Assembly (NCBI GenBank): GCA_002256115.1
Contig: NKIK01000004.1
Span: 62,001-126,000 of the forward strand
Reading direction: 5' to 3'
Origin: Burkholderiales bacterium PBB3
Lineage (GTDB): Bacteria; Pseudomonadota; Gammaproteobacteria; Burkholderiales; Burkholderiaceae_C
DNA: 64,000 bases
Shown here: positions 50,251 to 58,675 of the stretch, piece after piece
How positions within the stretch are numbered: position 1 is the first letter of the stretch
Layout of the letters: every line of letters starts with the position of its first letter
The notes under the pieces: model-generated
Database searches by the model: none
Seen by the model: only the letters and a program-made list of their open reading frames with translations
Told to the model about the DNA's origin: nothing
Program-made: the position numbers and the translations under genes

Positions 50251-52064
50251 CATCTGCACCCTTGACGCTCCACGCGCTCAACACCGCCAGCCTGGAGCAA
50301 GCCACCGCCTGGCTGAGTGGGCTCTACGAACACTCGCCCTGGATACCCCAGACCGCCTTGGCGCAAAGGCCCTTTCGCACCTTGGCCCAGTTGCAAGTTG
50401 CCATGGCCCAGGTGGTCAGCGCTGCACCGCACTCCGCCCAACTGGGGTTGATACGGGCCCACCCCGAGCTGGCTGGCAAAGCCATGGTCGATAAGAACCT
50501 GACGGCGGAATCCGCCAACGAGCAAAGCAAGGCGGGCCTGACCCGCTGCACGGCCGAAGAGTTTGCCCATATCCATCAGCTCAACCGCGACTACAACGCC
50601 CGTTTTGGCTTCCCCTTTATCTTGGCGGTGCGCGGGCCACGCGGCACCGGGCTCACCAAGCAAGACATCATCACCACGTTTGAGCGACGCCTGCACGGTC
50701 ACCCGGACTTTGAACGCGAGGAATGCCTGCGCAACATCCACCGCATTGCCGAGATCCGTTTGTTTGATCTGTTTGGCACCCAGCCGGTGCAGGGCGATGC
50801 GTTATGGGACTGGCATGAGGATCTGGCCCGCCACTCCGAGCCCGCCTTTGCTGATCAAGGCCAACTCACAGTGACCTACCTGACCGACGCCCACCGCGCG
50901 TGCGCCGCGCAGTTGCAACAGCAAATGCTGGCGTGCGGCTTTGACTCTGCAACCATCGACGCCGTGGGCAATGTAGTGGGTCGCTATGAAAGTGATAGCT
51001 GCTCCCGCACTATCCACGGCCTGGAAGGCCAAAAACACGCTCAAACCCTGATGACAGGCAGCCACTTTGACACCGTGCGCAATGGTGGCAAATACGATGG
51101 GCGTCTGGGCATTTACGTGCCCATGGCCTTGGTGCAACAGTTGCACGCGGCACAGCGGCGGCTACCGTTTGGCATTGAAGTGGTGGCCTTTGCCGAAGAA
51201 GAAGGCCAGCGCTTCAAGGCCACATTTTTAGCCTCCAGTGCGATCACTGGTAATTTTCAGGAAGCTTGGCTGGACCAGACCGATGCGGACGGCATCACGC
51301 TGCGCCAAGCCGTCGTGCATGCGGGCCTGGACCCGGCCGACATCCCGGCGCTTAAGCGCGACCCTGCCCACTATCTGGGTTTTGTCGAAGTCCACATAGA
51401 GCAAGGCCCGGTGCTCAATGGCTTGAACTTGCCGCTGGGCATCGTCACCAGTATCAATGCTGGCGTGCGTTTTCAGGGCGAAATCACCGGCATGGCCAGC
51501 CATGCGGGTACTACGCCCATGGGCCAACGGCGCGATGCGGCGGCCGCTGTGGCGGAATTGATCTTATGGGTAGAGCAACGTGCGGCGGCCGATGGCGATT
51601 CGGTGGGCACCGTCGGCATCTTGCAGGTGCCTGCAGGCTCTATCAACGTGGTGCCGGGCCGCTGCCTGTTTTCTCTGGACCTGCGCGCGCCCACCAATAC
51701 CCAACGCGACCGCCTGGCCGCCGATGTACTGGCCGCGCTGGAGGCTATTTGCGCGCGGCGCGGCGTGCAGCACCGCCTTGCTGAGACCATGCGCGCCAGC
51801 GCCGCCCCCTGCGCACCTGCCTGGCAAGCCCGGTGGGAAGCTGCAGTGACCAGCCTGGGCCTGCCGCTGCACCGCATGCCCAGTGGCGCGGGCCACGACG
51901 CCATGCAGATGCACACCTGCATGCCGCAGGCCATGCTGTTTGTGCGCGGCCAAAATTCAGGCATCAGCCACAACCCGCTGGAATCCACCACCAGCGCCGA
52001 CATGCAATTGGCCCTGGAGGCCTTCACCCGACTCACCGACAACCTGGCGACCGAACTTTCATGA
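50247..52064 (+). CDS. Fused OHCU decarboxylase and allantoate amidohydrolase
   Basis: A 605-residue fusion. Residues about 1-165 are UraD: IRAHPELAGK, FGFPFILAVRG and NIHRIAEIRLFDLFG. Residues about 190-605 are an M20-type allantoate amidohydrolase with metal ligands in TGSHFDTVRNGGKYDG, FAEEEGQRF, EVHIEQGP and GISHNPLES. It thus covers the steps before and after PuuE. Residues about 246-264 (YESDSCSRTIHGLEGQK) come from dispersed repeat R10, inserted in frame in a loop before TGSHFDT. ATG 50247 overlaps the puuE stop; ATG 50241 is possible. Confidence 0.94.
   Translation: MTSAPLTLHALNTASLEQATAWLSGLYEHSPWIPQTALAQRPFRTLAQLQVAMAQVVSAAPHSAQLGLIRAHPELAGKAMVDKNLTAESANEQSKAGLTRCTAEEFAHIHQLNRDYNARFGFPFILAVRGPRGTGLTKQDIITTFERRLHGHPDFEREECLRNIHRIAEIRLFDLFGTQPVQGDALWDWHEDLARHSEPAFADQGQLTVTYLTDAHRACAAQLQQQMLACGFDSATIDAVGNVVGRYESDSCSRTIHGLEGQKHAQTLMTGSHFDTVRNGGKYDGRLGIYVPMALVQQLHAAQRRLPFGIEVVAFAEEEGQRFKATFLASSAITGNFQEAWLDQTDADGITLRQAVVHAGLDPADIPALKRDPAHYLGFVEVHIEQGPVLNGLNLPLGIVTSINAGVRFQGEITGMASHAGTTPMGQRRDAAAAVAELILWVEQRAAADGDSVGTVGILQVPAGSINVVPGRCLFSLDLRAPTNTQRDRLAADVLAALEAICARRGVQHRLAETMRASAAPCAPAWQARWEAAVTSLGLPLHRMPSGAGHDAMQMHTCMPQAMLFVRGQNSGISHNPLESTTSADMQLALEAFTRLTDNLATELS
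50983..51038 (+). repeat. Dispersed 55-bp repeat, copy R10, in frame in the uraD-allC fusion
   Basis: GCTATGAAAGTGATAGCTG (itself a GCTAT/ATAGC inverted repeat), core GCTGCTCCCGCACTATCCAC and right half GGCCTGGAAGGCCAAAAAC. One of the best-preserved copies, and it is translated. Confidence 0.95.
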
Positions 52065-53323
52065 CCACTGACTCTTCCACCTACCTTGCGCTCGATGCCT
52101 GGATTGACGCCCACTTTGATGAGCAAGTCCGCTTTCTGCAGGCGCTGATTCAAGTACCCACCGACACGCCACCCGGCAACAACGCGCCCCACGCCGAGCG
52201 CACCGCTGAGCTGCTGGCCGAGTTCGGCTTTGCCGCCGAGAAGCACGCGGTGCCGCAGGCCGAGGTGCTGGCTGCGGGCTTGCAGTCCATCACCAACCTG
52301 GTGGTGCGCCGCCCGTATGGCACGGCCAGCAGCGCAGGCCCCACCGTGCTGCTTAACGCCCACGGCGATGTAGTGCCCCCTGGAGAGGGCTGGACCAAAG
52401 ACCCCTACGGCGGCGAGATCGAAAACGGCTTCATTTACGGCCGTGCGTCGGCGGTCAGCAAATGTGATTTCTCAACCTACACCTTCGCCGTGCGTGCGCT
52501 GGAAGCTGTGGCCAAACCCACCCACGGCAGCGTGGAATTGCTGTTCACCTATGACGAAGAGTTTGGTGGCGAACTCGGCCCCGCCTGGTTGCTGAAAAAC
52601 AAAATCATTGCGCCTGACCTGATGGTGGCGGCGGGCTTTAGCTACCAGGTGGTCACTGCGCACAATGGCTGCCTGCAAATGCAAGTCACCGTGCACGGCA
52701 AGATGGCACATGCGGCCATTCCGCAATCGGGTGTAGACGCACTGCAGGGGGCTGTGAAGATTTTGAACGCGCTCTACGCACAAAACACGCTGTACCAGCA
52801 GGTCAGCTCCCAGGTCACCGGCATCACCCATCCCTACCTGAACGTCGGCACGATAGAGGGCGGCACCAACACCAATGTGGTGCCCGGCCGCGTCAGCTTC
52901 AAGCTCGACCGGCGCATGATCCCTGAGGAAAACCCGGCGCAAGTAGAAGCCGCTTTGCGCGCGGTAATCGCCCAAGCTGCCGCCGAGTCGCCCGGCATCA
53001 CGGTCGATATCCAGCGCATGCTGCTGGCCAATGCTTTGCAACCCCTGCCTGGCAACCAGCCGCTGGTCGCAGCACTCCAAGCACACGGCGAGGCCGTCTT
53101 CGGTGAACCGATTCCTGCCACCGGCACGCCGCTGTACACCGACGTGCGCCTGTTTTGCGAGGCGGGCATTCCGGGTGTGATTTACGGTGCGGGGCCGCGT
53201 ACGGTGCTGGAGTCTGGCGCCAAGCGCGCCGATGAACGCCTGAACTTGGACGACCTGCGCCGTGCCACCAAGGTGATGGCGCGGTCGTTGTCGGATTGGC
53301 TGTCGGCCAAGCCCAGCGCCTAA
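52061..53323 (+). CDS. M20-family metallopeptidase/deacylase
   Basis: A 420-residue enzyme of the ArgE/DapE/ACY1 group. Metal ligands are in NAHGDVVPP, the variant SAVSKCDF (in place of the common ADMKG), and FTYDEEFGGE; the dimerisation domain follows. The substrate is unknown: as the last gene coupled (ATGA) to the uraD-allC fusion it may act on a ureido or N-acyl intermediate of purine breakdown, but this is inference. It ends eight bp before ureD. Confidence 0.87.
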   Translation: MTTDSSTYLALDAWIDAHFDEQVRFLQALIQVPTDTPPGNNAPHAERTAELLAEFGFAAEKHAVPQAEVLAAGLQSITNLVVRRPYGTASSAGPTVLLNAHGDVVPPGEGWTKDPYGGEIENGFIYGRASAVSKCDFSTYTFAVRALEAVAKPTHGSVELLFTYDEEFGGELGPAWLLKNKIIAPDLMVAAGFSYQVVTAHNGCLQMQVTVHGKMAHAAIPQSGVDALQGAVKILNALYAQNTLYQQVSSQVTGITHPYLNVGTIEGGTNTNVVPGRVSFKLDRRMIPEENPAQVEAALRAVIAQAAAESPGITVDIQRMLLANALQPLPGNQPLVAALQAHGEAVFGEPIPATGTPLYTDVRLFCEAGIPGVIYGAGPRTVLESGAKRADERLNLDDLRRATKVMARSLSDWLSAKPSA

Positions 53324-53331
53324 GCCTGCGC

Positions 53332-54162
53332 ATGGCCTGGCACGCACAACTGAACCTGGACTACGCTCTGGAAGCTGGCCGCACCGTAGCCCGCCACCAC
53401 CACACCGGCCCCTTGCGCATCTTGCAAAGCCTCTACCCCGAGGGCGATGCGGTGTGCCACAACGTGTTGGTGCACCCACCCGGCGGGCTGGTGGGCGGCG
53501 ACACATTGGACATGCAAGTCACTGCCCAGGCGGGTACCCACGGCCTGATCACCACCCCCGGTGCCACCCGCTTTTACCGCTCTGACGGCCCCGAGGCACT
53601 GCAATCCGCCCACCTGCATTTGCAGGGTGACGCTAAGGTTGAATGGCTGCCATTGGAGGCGATTGCCTATAGCGGCTGCCGCGCTGAGAACCGACTCACC
53701 GTGGCGCTGGAACCCCGTGCCGAACTGCTAGCCTGGGATGTGACCGCCTTGGGCCTGCCACTGGCACAGCAACCCTTTGTGCAAGGCTATTTGCGCCAGC
53801 ACATCGCGCTGCCAGGGGTCTGGATGGAACGCGGCACGCTGGACGCCCAAGACACCCGCCTGCTGCACAGCCCTGCGGGCTTGGCCGGCCAGCACTGCAT
53901 CGCCAGCCTGTTTTTTATGGTGGGCACGGCACTCCCTCGTGCGCGCCGCGATCTGGCACTGGATACCGCGCGTGCGCTGATTGCCGACCACCCACTGGCC
54001 ACCACGGCCGGTGCCACCAGCCCCCACCCCCAGGTCATTGTGGTGCGGGTTTTGGCCCCCCTCGTCGAGCCCGCGATGGGTTTATTGCGCCAAATCCGCA
54101 GCGCCTGGCGTGTCCAGCTATGGGCCCAAGGCTCTGAAAATCCCCGCATTTGGTCCATGTAG
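53332..54162 (+). CDS. ureD: Urease accessory protein UreD
   Basis: A 276-residue UreD/UreH family protein, which binds apo-urease with UreF and UreG during nickel loading. Seen: VHPPGGLVGGDTLDM, TTPGATRFYRS and EWLPLEAIAYSGCRAENRL, with the C-terminal RIWSM as usual. It starts eight bp after the M20 stop, apparently in the same operon. Normally ureABC follow; here the next gene is a receiver-TPR protein, so the rest of the urease genes must lie elsewhere or be absent. Confidence 0.94.
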   Translation: MAWHAQLNLDYALEAGRTVARHHHTGPLRILQSLYPEGDAVCHNVLVHPPGGLVGGDTLDMQVTAQAGTHGLITTPGATRFYRSDGPEALQSAHLHLQGDAKVEWLPLEAIAYSGCRAENRLTVALEPRAELLAWDVTALGLPLAQQPFVQGYLRQHIALPGVWMERGTLDAQDTRLLHSPAGLAGQHCIASLFFMVGTALPRARRDLALDTARALIADHPLATTAGATSPHPQVIVVRVLAPLVEPAMGLLRQIRSAWRVQLWAQGSENPRIWSM

Positions 54163-54213
54163 TGCTATTATTTTGATAACACCCCCGTTCCACCCGACCC
54201 ACTTGTGTGATTG

Positions 54214-55890
54214 ATGGCCAAACGTGACGACGATCTGTCGAGCTGCTCAGCACTGGTGGTGGATGGCAACCCCACGTCGCGCTCGATCCTGATCGCGCAA
54301 CTGCGGGACTTCGGGGTGGGCACGGTGATTCAGGCGTCCCGCGCTGCGGATGCACGCCGCCAGTTGGAATACCGCACTTTTGACTTTGTGCTGTGTGAGC
54401 AAAATTTTGCCGCCGAAGGCATGACCGGCCAAGACCTGCTGGACGACTTGCGGCGCAACCAGTTGCTGCCGTTTTCCACCATCTTCATCATGATTACGGC
54501 CGAGGCCACCTATGCCAAAGTGGCAGAGGCCGCCGAATCTGCGCTGGATGGCTACTTGCTCAAGCCGCACAAGGCCACGCATCTGGCCGAGCGCCTGCAG
54601 CAGGCCCGTGTGCGCAAACTCTCGCTCCATGGCATCTTCAGCGCGATTGAATCCGAGGACTACGAAGCCGCCGCCAAACTGTGCATGGAGCGCTTTGACT
54701 CCAAGGGCTTGTTTTGGCTGTATGCCGCCCGTGTGGGCGCAGAGTTGCTGCTGCGGGTGGGGCGATTTGCGGATGCGCAAAAGCTCTACCAGTCGGTCGT
54801 CGCCGCCAAAACCCTGCCCTGGGCCAAGTTGGGGGTGGCTAGGGCGCAACTGGAAGCCGGGCAAATGACCCAGGCCACCAGCACACTAGAAAACCTGATC
54901 AGCGCTGACCCCAGCTTTACCGACGCCTATGACGTGATGGGCCGCGCGCACTTTGAAATGGGCCGCTTTGACAAGGCGCTGGAGACCTACAAAATGGCGG
55001 CGATGCTGACCCCCGCATCGATCAGCCGCCTGCAAAACCTGGCCATGATGACCTACTACGGTGGTGACCATGTAGAAGCCGAAAAACTACTGGACCGCAC
55101 GGCCCGCATGGGCCTGGAATCCAAAATGTTTGATTGCCAGAGCCTGGTGCTGCTGGCCTTTACGCGCCTGGAAAACGGCGACCGCAAAGGCCTGCAACGC
55201 TGCCACGATGACTTTGGTAGGCTGATGGAGCGCAACCCCGACAACGCGCGCCAGCGCAGGCTCTCGGAGATCGTCATTGCCTTGAACCTGATTCAGCAAC
55301 ACCAGTTTGCTCAGTCAGTAGACGCAGTCCGGGCTATGGCCAAAACCGTGACTTCACCCGAATTTGATTTTGAATCTGCGAGCAACTTGCTGGCCTTGAT
55401 GGCGCATTTAGCAAACAAGGCTATTCAGCTCAACGAGGTGGAGTCGGTGGTCGACACTTTGGGCCTGCGTTTTTGCAGCAACCGGTCGCTCACTGAGCTG
55501 CTGGCCGCCAGTGCGCAGATCCATCCCCCCTACGCGGAGCGCATGCGTGCCTCACAGGCCTTGGTTTTGGAATACGCAGAAACCGCCATGTCTTTGAGCA
55601 TGTCCGGCGACCCCAGTGCCGCCGTGCGCAACCTGCTGCTGCATGGCAAAACCACCTTGAACGCGCGGCTGCTGGACAACGCCTTTCAGCTGCTGCAAAA
55701 GCACCATGCCAAGATCAAGGACGCCGACGCGCTATCAACCGAAGTGGCTGAGATTCGGGCCAACTGCGGCGTGGGCAATGTGAAAGCCTCTTTGGGTGAG
55801 CAAAAGCGTCAGGCGGGTGGTTTGGCACTGCGGACCGGTACCAAACCAGCCGACAAGTCTGGCGAAAAAGCCGCGCCGCGCACAGCTTGA
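54214..55890 (+). CDS. Degenerate receiver domain with TPR repeats
   Basis: A 558-residue protein. Residues about 10-125 form a receiver fold, but the phospho-acceptor is Glu62 (DFVLCEQ) instead of Asp, and only one N-terminal acidic residue remains (VVDG, Asp17). Thr95 and Lys117 are kept (MITAEAT, YLLKPHK). Residues about 140-400 are TPR-like helices (AYDVMGRAHFEMGRFDKAL). Phosphorylation is therefore unlikely; it may be a constitutive or protein-binding signal device. No kinase is adjacent. The ATG 54214 is preferred over TTG 54211. It is convergent with urtE. Confidence 0.85.
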   Translation: MAKRDDDLSSCSALVVDGNPTSRSILIAQLRDFGVGTVIQASRAADARRQLEYRTFDFVLCEQNFAAEGMTGQDLLDDLRRNQLLPFSTIFIMITAEATYAKVAEAAESALDGYLLKPHKATHLAERLQQARVRKLSLHGIFSAIESEDYEAAAKLCMERFDSKGLFWLYAARVGAELLLRVGRFADAQKLYQSVVAAKTLPWAKLGVARAQLEAGQMTQATSTLENLISADPSFTDAYDVMGRAHFEMGRFDKALETYKMAAMLTPASISRLQNLAMMTYYGGDHVEAEKLLDRTARMGLESKMFDCQSLVLLAFTRLENGDRKGLQRCHDDFGRLMERNPDNARQRRLSEIVIALNLIQQHQFAQSVDAVRAMAKTVTSPEFDFESASNLLALMAHLANKAIQLNEVESVVDTLGLRFCSNRSLTELLAASAQIHPPYAERMRASQALVLEYAETAMSLSMSGDPSAAVRNLLLHGKTTLNARLLDNAFQLLQKHHAKIKDADALSTEVAEIRANCGVGNVKASLGEQKRQAGGLALRTGTKPADKSGEKAAPRTA

Positions 55891-55906
55891 CCTGGCTTCG
55901 TCGGGC

Positions 55907-56599
55907 TTAAATCGCGACCAGCTCGCGCACCCGATCAATTTCCATATTCGAGCCCTTGCCAAAGGCGCGCACCGCGCCACGCTCCATCACCACATAGTCA
56001 TCGGCCAGCTCGCGCGCAAAGTCGTAGTACTGCTCCACCAGCAGTATGGCCATATCGCCACGGTCTGCCAGCAAACGAATCACGCGGCCAATGTCTTTGA
56101 TGATGCTGGGTTGAATGCCCTCGGTGGGCTCGTCCAGAATCAGCACGCGCGGCCCGGCGGCCAAAGCACGGGCAATGGCCAACTGCTGCTGTTGCCCGCC
56201 CGATAAATCGCCACCCCTGCGCCCCAGCATTTGCTTCAATACCGGAAACAGCTCAAACAACTCAGCCGGTATCGGTGTGCCCGCCTTGCGGTAGGCCAGG
56301 CCCATGCGCAGGTTTTCTTCCACCGTCAATCGACCAAAGATCTCGCGGCCCTGCGGCACAAAGCCCAGGCCCGCTCGGGCGCGCTCATAAGGCGTCGTTT
56401 TTTGGATATCTTTGCCATCCAGCGCAATCGTGCCAGTCTTGATGGGCACCAGGCCCATCAGCGATTTAAGCAGCGTCGTTTTACCCACACCGTTGCGGCC
56501 CAAGATGACCGTGACCTTGCCCAACTCCGCTTCGATGCTGACATCGCGCAGGATGTGCGAGCCGCCGTAGTATTGGTTGACATTCTTGATACTTAACAT
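55907..56599 (-). CDS. urtE: Urea ABC transporter ATPase UrtE
   Basis: A 230-residue LivF-like ATPase: GRNGVGKTTLLK, LSGGQQQQLAIARAL and VLILDEPTEGIQPS. It forms the second ATP-binding subunit of the high-affinity urea importer. Two bases separate it from urtD. Last gene of the urt operon. Confidence 0.95.
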   Translation of the reverse strand: MLSIKNVNQYYGGSHILRDVSIEAELGKVTVILGRNGVGKTTLLKSLMGLVPIKTGTIALDGKDIQKTTPYERARAGLGFVPQGREIFGRLTVEENLRMGLAYRKAGTPIPAELFELFPVLKQMLGRRGGDLSGGQQQQLAIARALAAGPRVLILDEPTEGIQPSIIKDIGRVIRLLADRGDMAILLVEQYYDFARELADDYVVMERGAVRAFGKGSNMEIDRVRELVAI

Positions 56600-56601
56600 G
56601 G

Positions 56602-57483
56602 TCAGCGGCCCAAATACACTTCAATCACACGTTCATCGCTTTGCACCTGGTCCAGCGTACCTTGCGCCAAAACCGAGCCATCGCACAGCACCGTAACAAT
56701 GTCACTGATAGCGCGAATAAAACTCATATCGTGCTCCACCACCATCAGCGAGTGCTTACCCTTCAGCGTCAAAAACAGCTCGGCGGTGCGCTCAGTCTCT
56801 TCGTCCGTCATACCGGCCACGGGCTCATCCAGCAGCAGCAGTTTGGGCTCTTGCATCAGCAGCATGCCGATCTCCAGCCACTGCTTTTGGCCGTGGCTCA
56901 GGTTGCCGGCCTGACGGGTCAAACTGTCCGCCAGATGGATGGTGTGCAGCACTTCCAGCAAACGGTCGCTTTGGGAGGAGTCCAGACGGAAGAACAGGGA
57001 CGACTTCACACCCTTGTCGGTATGCAGCGCCAACTCCAGATTCTCAAACACCGTAAGCTGCTCGAACACCGTGGGCTTTTGAAACTTGCGCCCGATACCC
57101 AGTTGCGCAATCTGTGGCTCGTTGTAGCGCAGCAGGTCAATCGTGCTGCCAAAAAATACCGTGCCAGAGTCAGGCCGGGTCTTACCCGTGATGATGTCCA
57201 TCATCGTGGTTTTGCCCGCGCCATTGGGGCCGATGATGCAGCGCAGTTCCCCCGGTGCAATATCCAAAGACAGCCCATTGATGGCTTTGAAACCGTCAAA
57301 GCTCACATGCACATCGTCCAGGTACAAGATGCGGCCATGGGCCACATCCACCTCACCCTGAGTCACCACGCGCGAGAAGCCCGCCTCACGCCCACCGGAC
57401 TCGGTTTGCACCTTATTGGCTTCCATCGCGGCACGGCGCGCTTCCACGCGCTTCGCGCCTTGCTCAAGCAGATCTGGGGTCAT
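56602..57483 (-). CDS. urtD: Urea ABC transporter ATPase UrtD
   Basis: A 293-residue LivG-like ATPase with GPNGAGKTTMMD, signature LSHGQKQWLEIGM and LLLLDEPVAGMTDEE. The N-terminal 45 residues are an extension common in UrtD. Unusually, the bases just before the ATG are the end of repeat copy D3, whose GAGGGGGC seven bases upstream serves as the likely ribosome binding site. Confidence 0.95.
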   Translation of the reverse strand: MTPDLLEQGAKRVEARRAAMEANKVQTESGGREAGFSRVVTQGEVDVAHGRILYLDDVHVSFDGFKAINGLSLDIAPGELRCIIGPNGAGKTTMMDIITGKTRPDSGTVFFGSTIDLLRYNEPQIAQLGIGRKFQKPTVFEQLTVFENLELALHTDKGVKSSLFFRLDSSQSDRLLEVLHTIHLADSLTRQAGNLSHGQKQWLEIGMLLMQEPKLLLLDEPVAGMTDEETERTAELFLTLKGKHSLMVVEHDMSFIRAISDIVTVLCDGSVLAQGTLDQVQSDERVIEVYLGR

Positions 57484-57489
57484 AGATTT

Positions 57490-57559
57490 GCCCCCTCGCT
57501 TGTCATTGCATGTACTGCGCTGCCCCCCGAGGGGGTCCGCACGACTTGGGACGGCCCGG
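57490..57559 (-). repeat. Dispersed repeat family D, copy 3
   Basis: Minus-strand copy with GGGGGGCAGCGCAGTACATG and GCGAGGGGGC, filling the 82-bp gap between urtC and urtD. Its end overlaps the urtD ribosome binding region. It is the most diverged of the three copies. Confidence 0.82.
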
Positions 57560-57565
57560 CGTCGT

Positions 57566-58675
57566 TCATACCTTACCCCCCTTCAATTTCTTCACCAACC
57601 CGACCACGCCGTTGGGTAAAAACAGCGTCACGCCAATGAACAGCGCTCCCAAGAAGTACAGCCAGAACTCAGGGTAGGTCACCGTCAACCAGCTCTTGGC
57701 ACCATTGACAATGAAGGCACCCACGATAGGGCCGATCAGTGTGGCGCGCCCACCGACTGCGGCCCACACGGCCATTTCAATCGAGTTGGCGGGGCTCATC
57801 TCGCTGGGGTTGATGATGCCGACCTGGGGCACATACAGCGCGCCGGCTACGCCGCACATCATGGCCGAGATGGTCCAGATGGTGAGCTTGTAGCCAATGG
57901 GGTTGTAACCCGAAAACATGACGCGGGTTTCGGCATCACGCACTGCCTGCAGCACCCGCCCAAACTTGCTTGCCACCAGCCAGCGCGCCATCAGAAAGAA
58001 GCCCAGCAGCGTGACCGCCGTCAACACAAAAAGCACCATGCGCATGGACGGTGTAGCGATAGGAATGCCCAGTAGGCGCTTGAAATCGGTGAAGCCGTTG
58101 TTGCCACCAAAGCCGGTTTCATTGCGAAAAAACAGCAGCATGGCTGCAAAGGTCATAGCTTGGGTGATGATGGAAAAATAAACCCCTTTGATGCGCGAGC
58201 GGAAGGCAAAGTAGCCAAACACAAACGCCACCAGGCCCGGTACGGCGACCACCAAGAACAGCGTGGCGACGAAGCTGTCCGACAAAGCCCAATGCCAGGG
58301 CAGCTCTTTCCAATCCAGAAACACCATGAAGTCGGGTAAATTACTTTTGTAATTGCCGTCGGTGCCAATCTGGCGCATCAGGTACATGCCCATGGCATAG
58401 CCACCCAGTGCAAAAAACACGCCGTGGCCCAAACTCAAGATACCGGTGTAGCCCCAGATCAAATCCATGGCCAACGCACAGATGGCGTAGCACATGATCT
58501 TGGCCGCCAGCCCCACCGCAAAGTCACTCAAATGGAAAACACTGTCGGCCGGAACCCAGAGGTTCAGCACCGGCACGACCGCACACAACACAATGAGTGT
58601 GATCAAAAACCCAGCCCAAGCCGGACGCGAAAGCAGCGGGGCCTTGTCTGGCAAACGAATATCGGAAGTCATCAT
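57566..58675 (-). CDS. urtC: Urea ABC transporter permease UrtC
   Basis: A 369-residue LivM-like permease with about ten hydrophobic segments and GYTGILSLGHGVFFALGGYAMG, plus the C-terminal FPNGVVGL typical of the group. The ATG overlaps the urtB stop (ATGATGA), so synthesis of the two permeases is coupled. Confidence 0.95.
   Translation of the reverse strand: MMTSDIRLPDKAPLLSRPAWAGFLITLIVLCAVVPVLNLWVPADSVFHLSDFAVGLAAKIMCYAICALAMDLIWGYTGILSLGHGVFFALGGYAMGMYLMRQIGTDGNYKSNLPDFMVFLDWKELPWHWALSDSFVATLFLVVAVPGLVAFVFGYFAFRSRIKGVYFSIITQAMTFAAMLLFFRNETGFGGNNGFTDFKRLLGIPIATPSMRMVLFVLTAVTLLGFFLMARWLVASKFGRVLQAVRDAETRVMFSGYNPIGYKLTIWTISAMMCGVAGALYVPQVGIINPSEMSPANSIEMAVWAAVGGRATLIGPIVGAFIVNGAKSWLTVTYPEFWLYFLGALFIGVTLFLPNGVVGLVKKLKGGKV

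Noticed and set aside
54125..54200. Possible relic of the 55-bp repeat around the end of ureD and just after it
   Set aside because: Only scattered words match (GCTATTATTTTGATAAC, CATTTGG), the order of halves is wrong, and the ureD C-terminus looks normal for the family.
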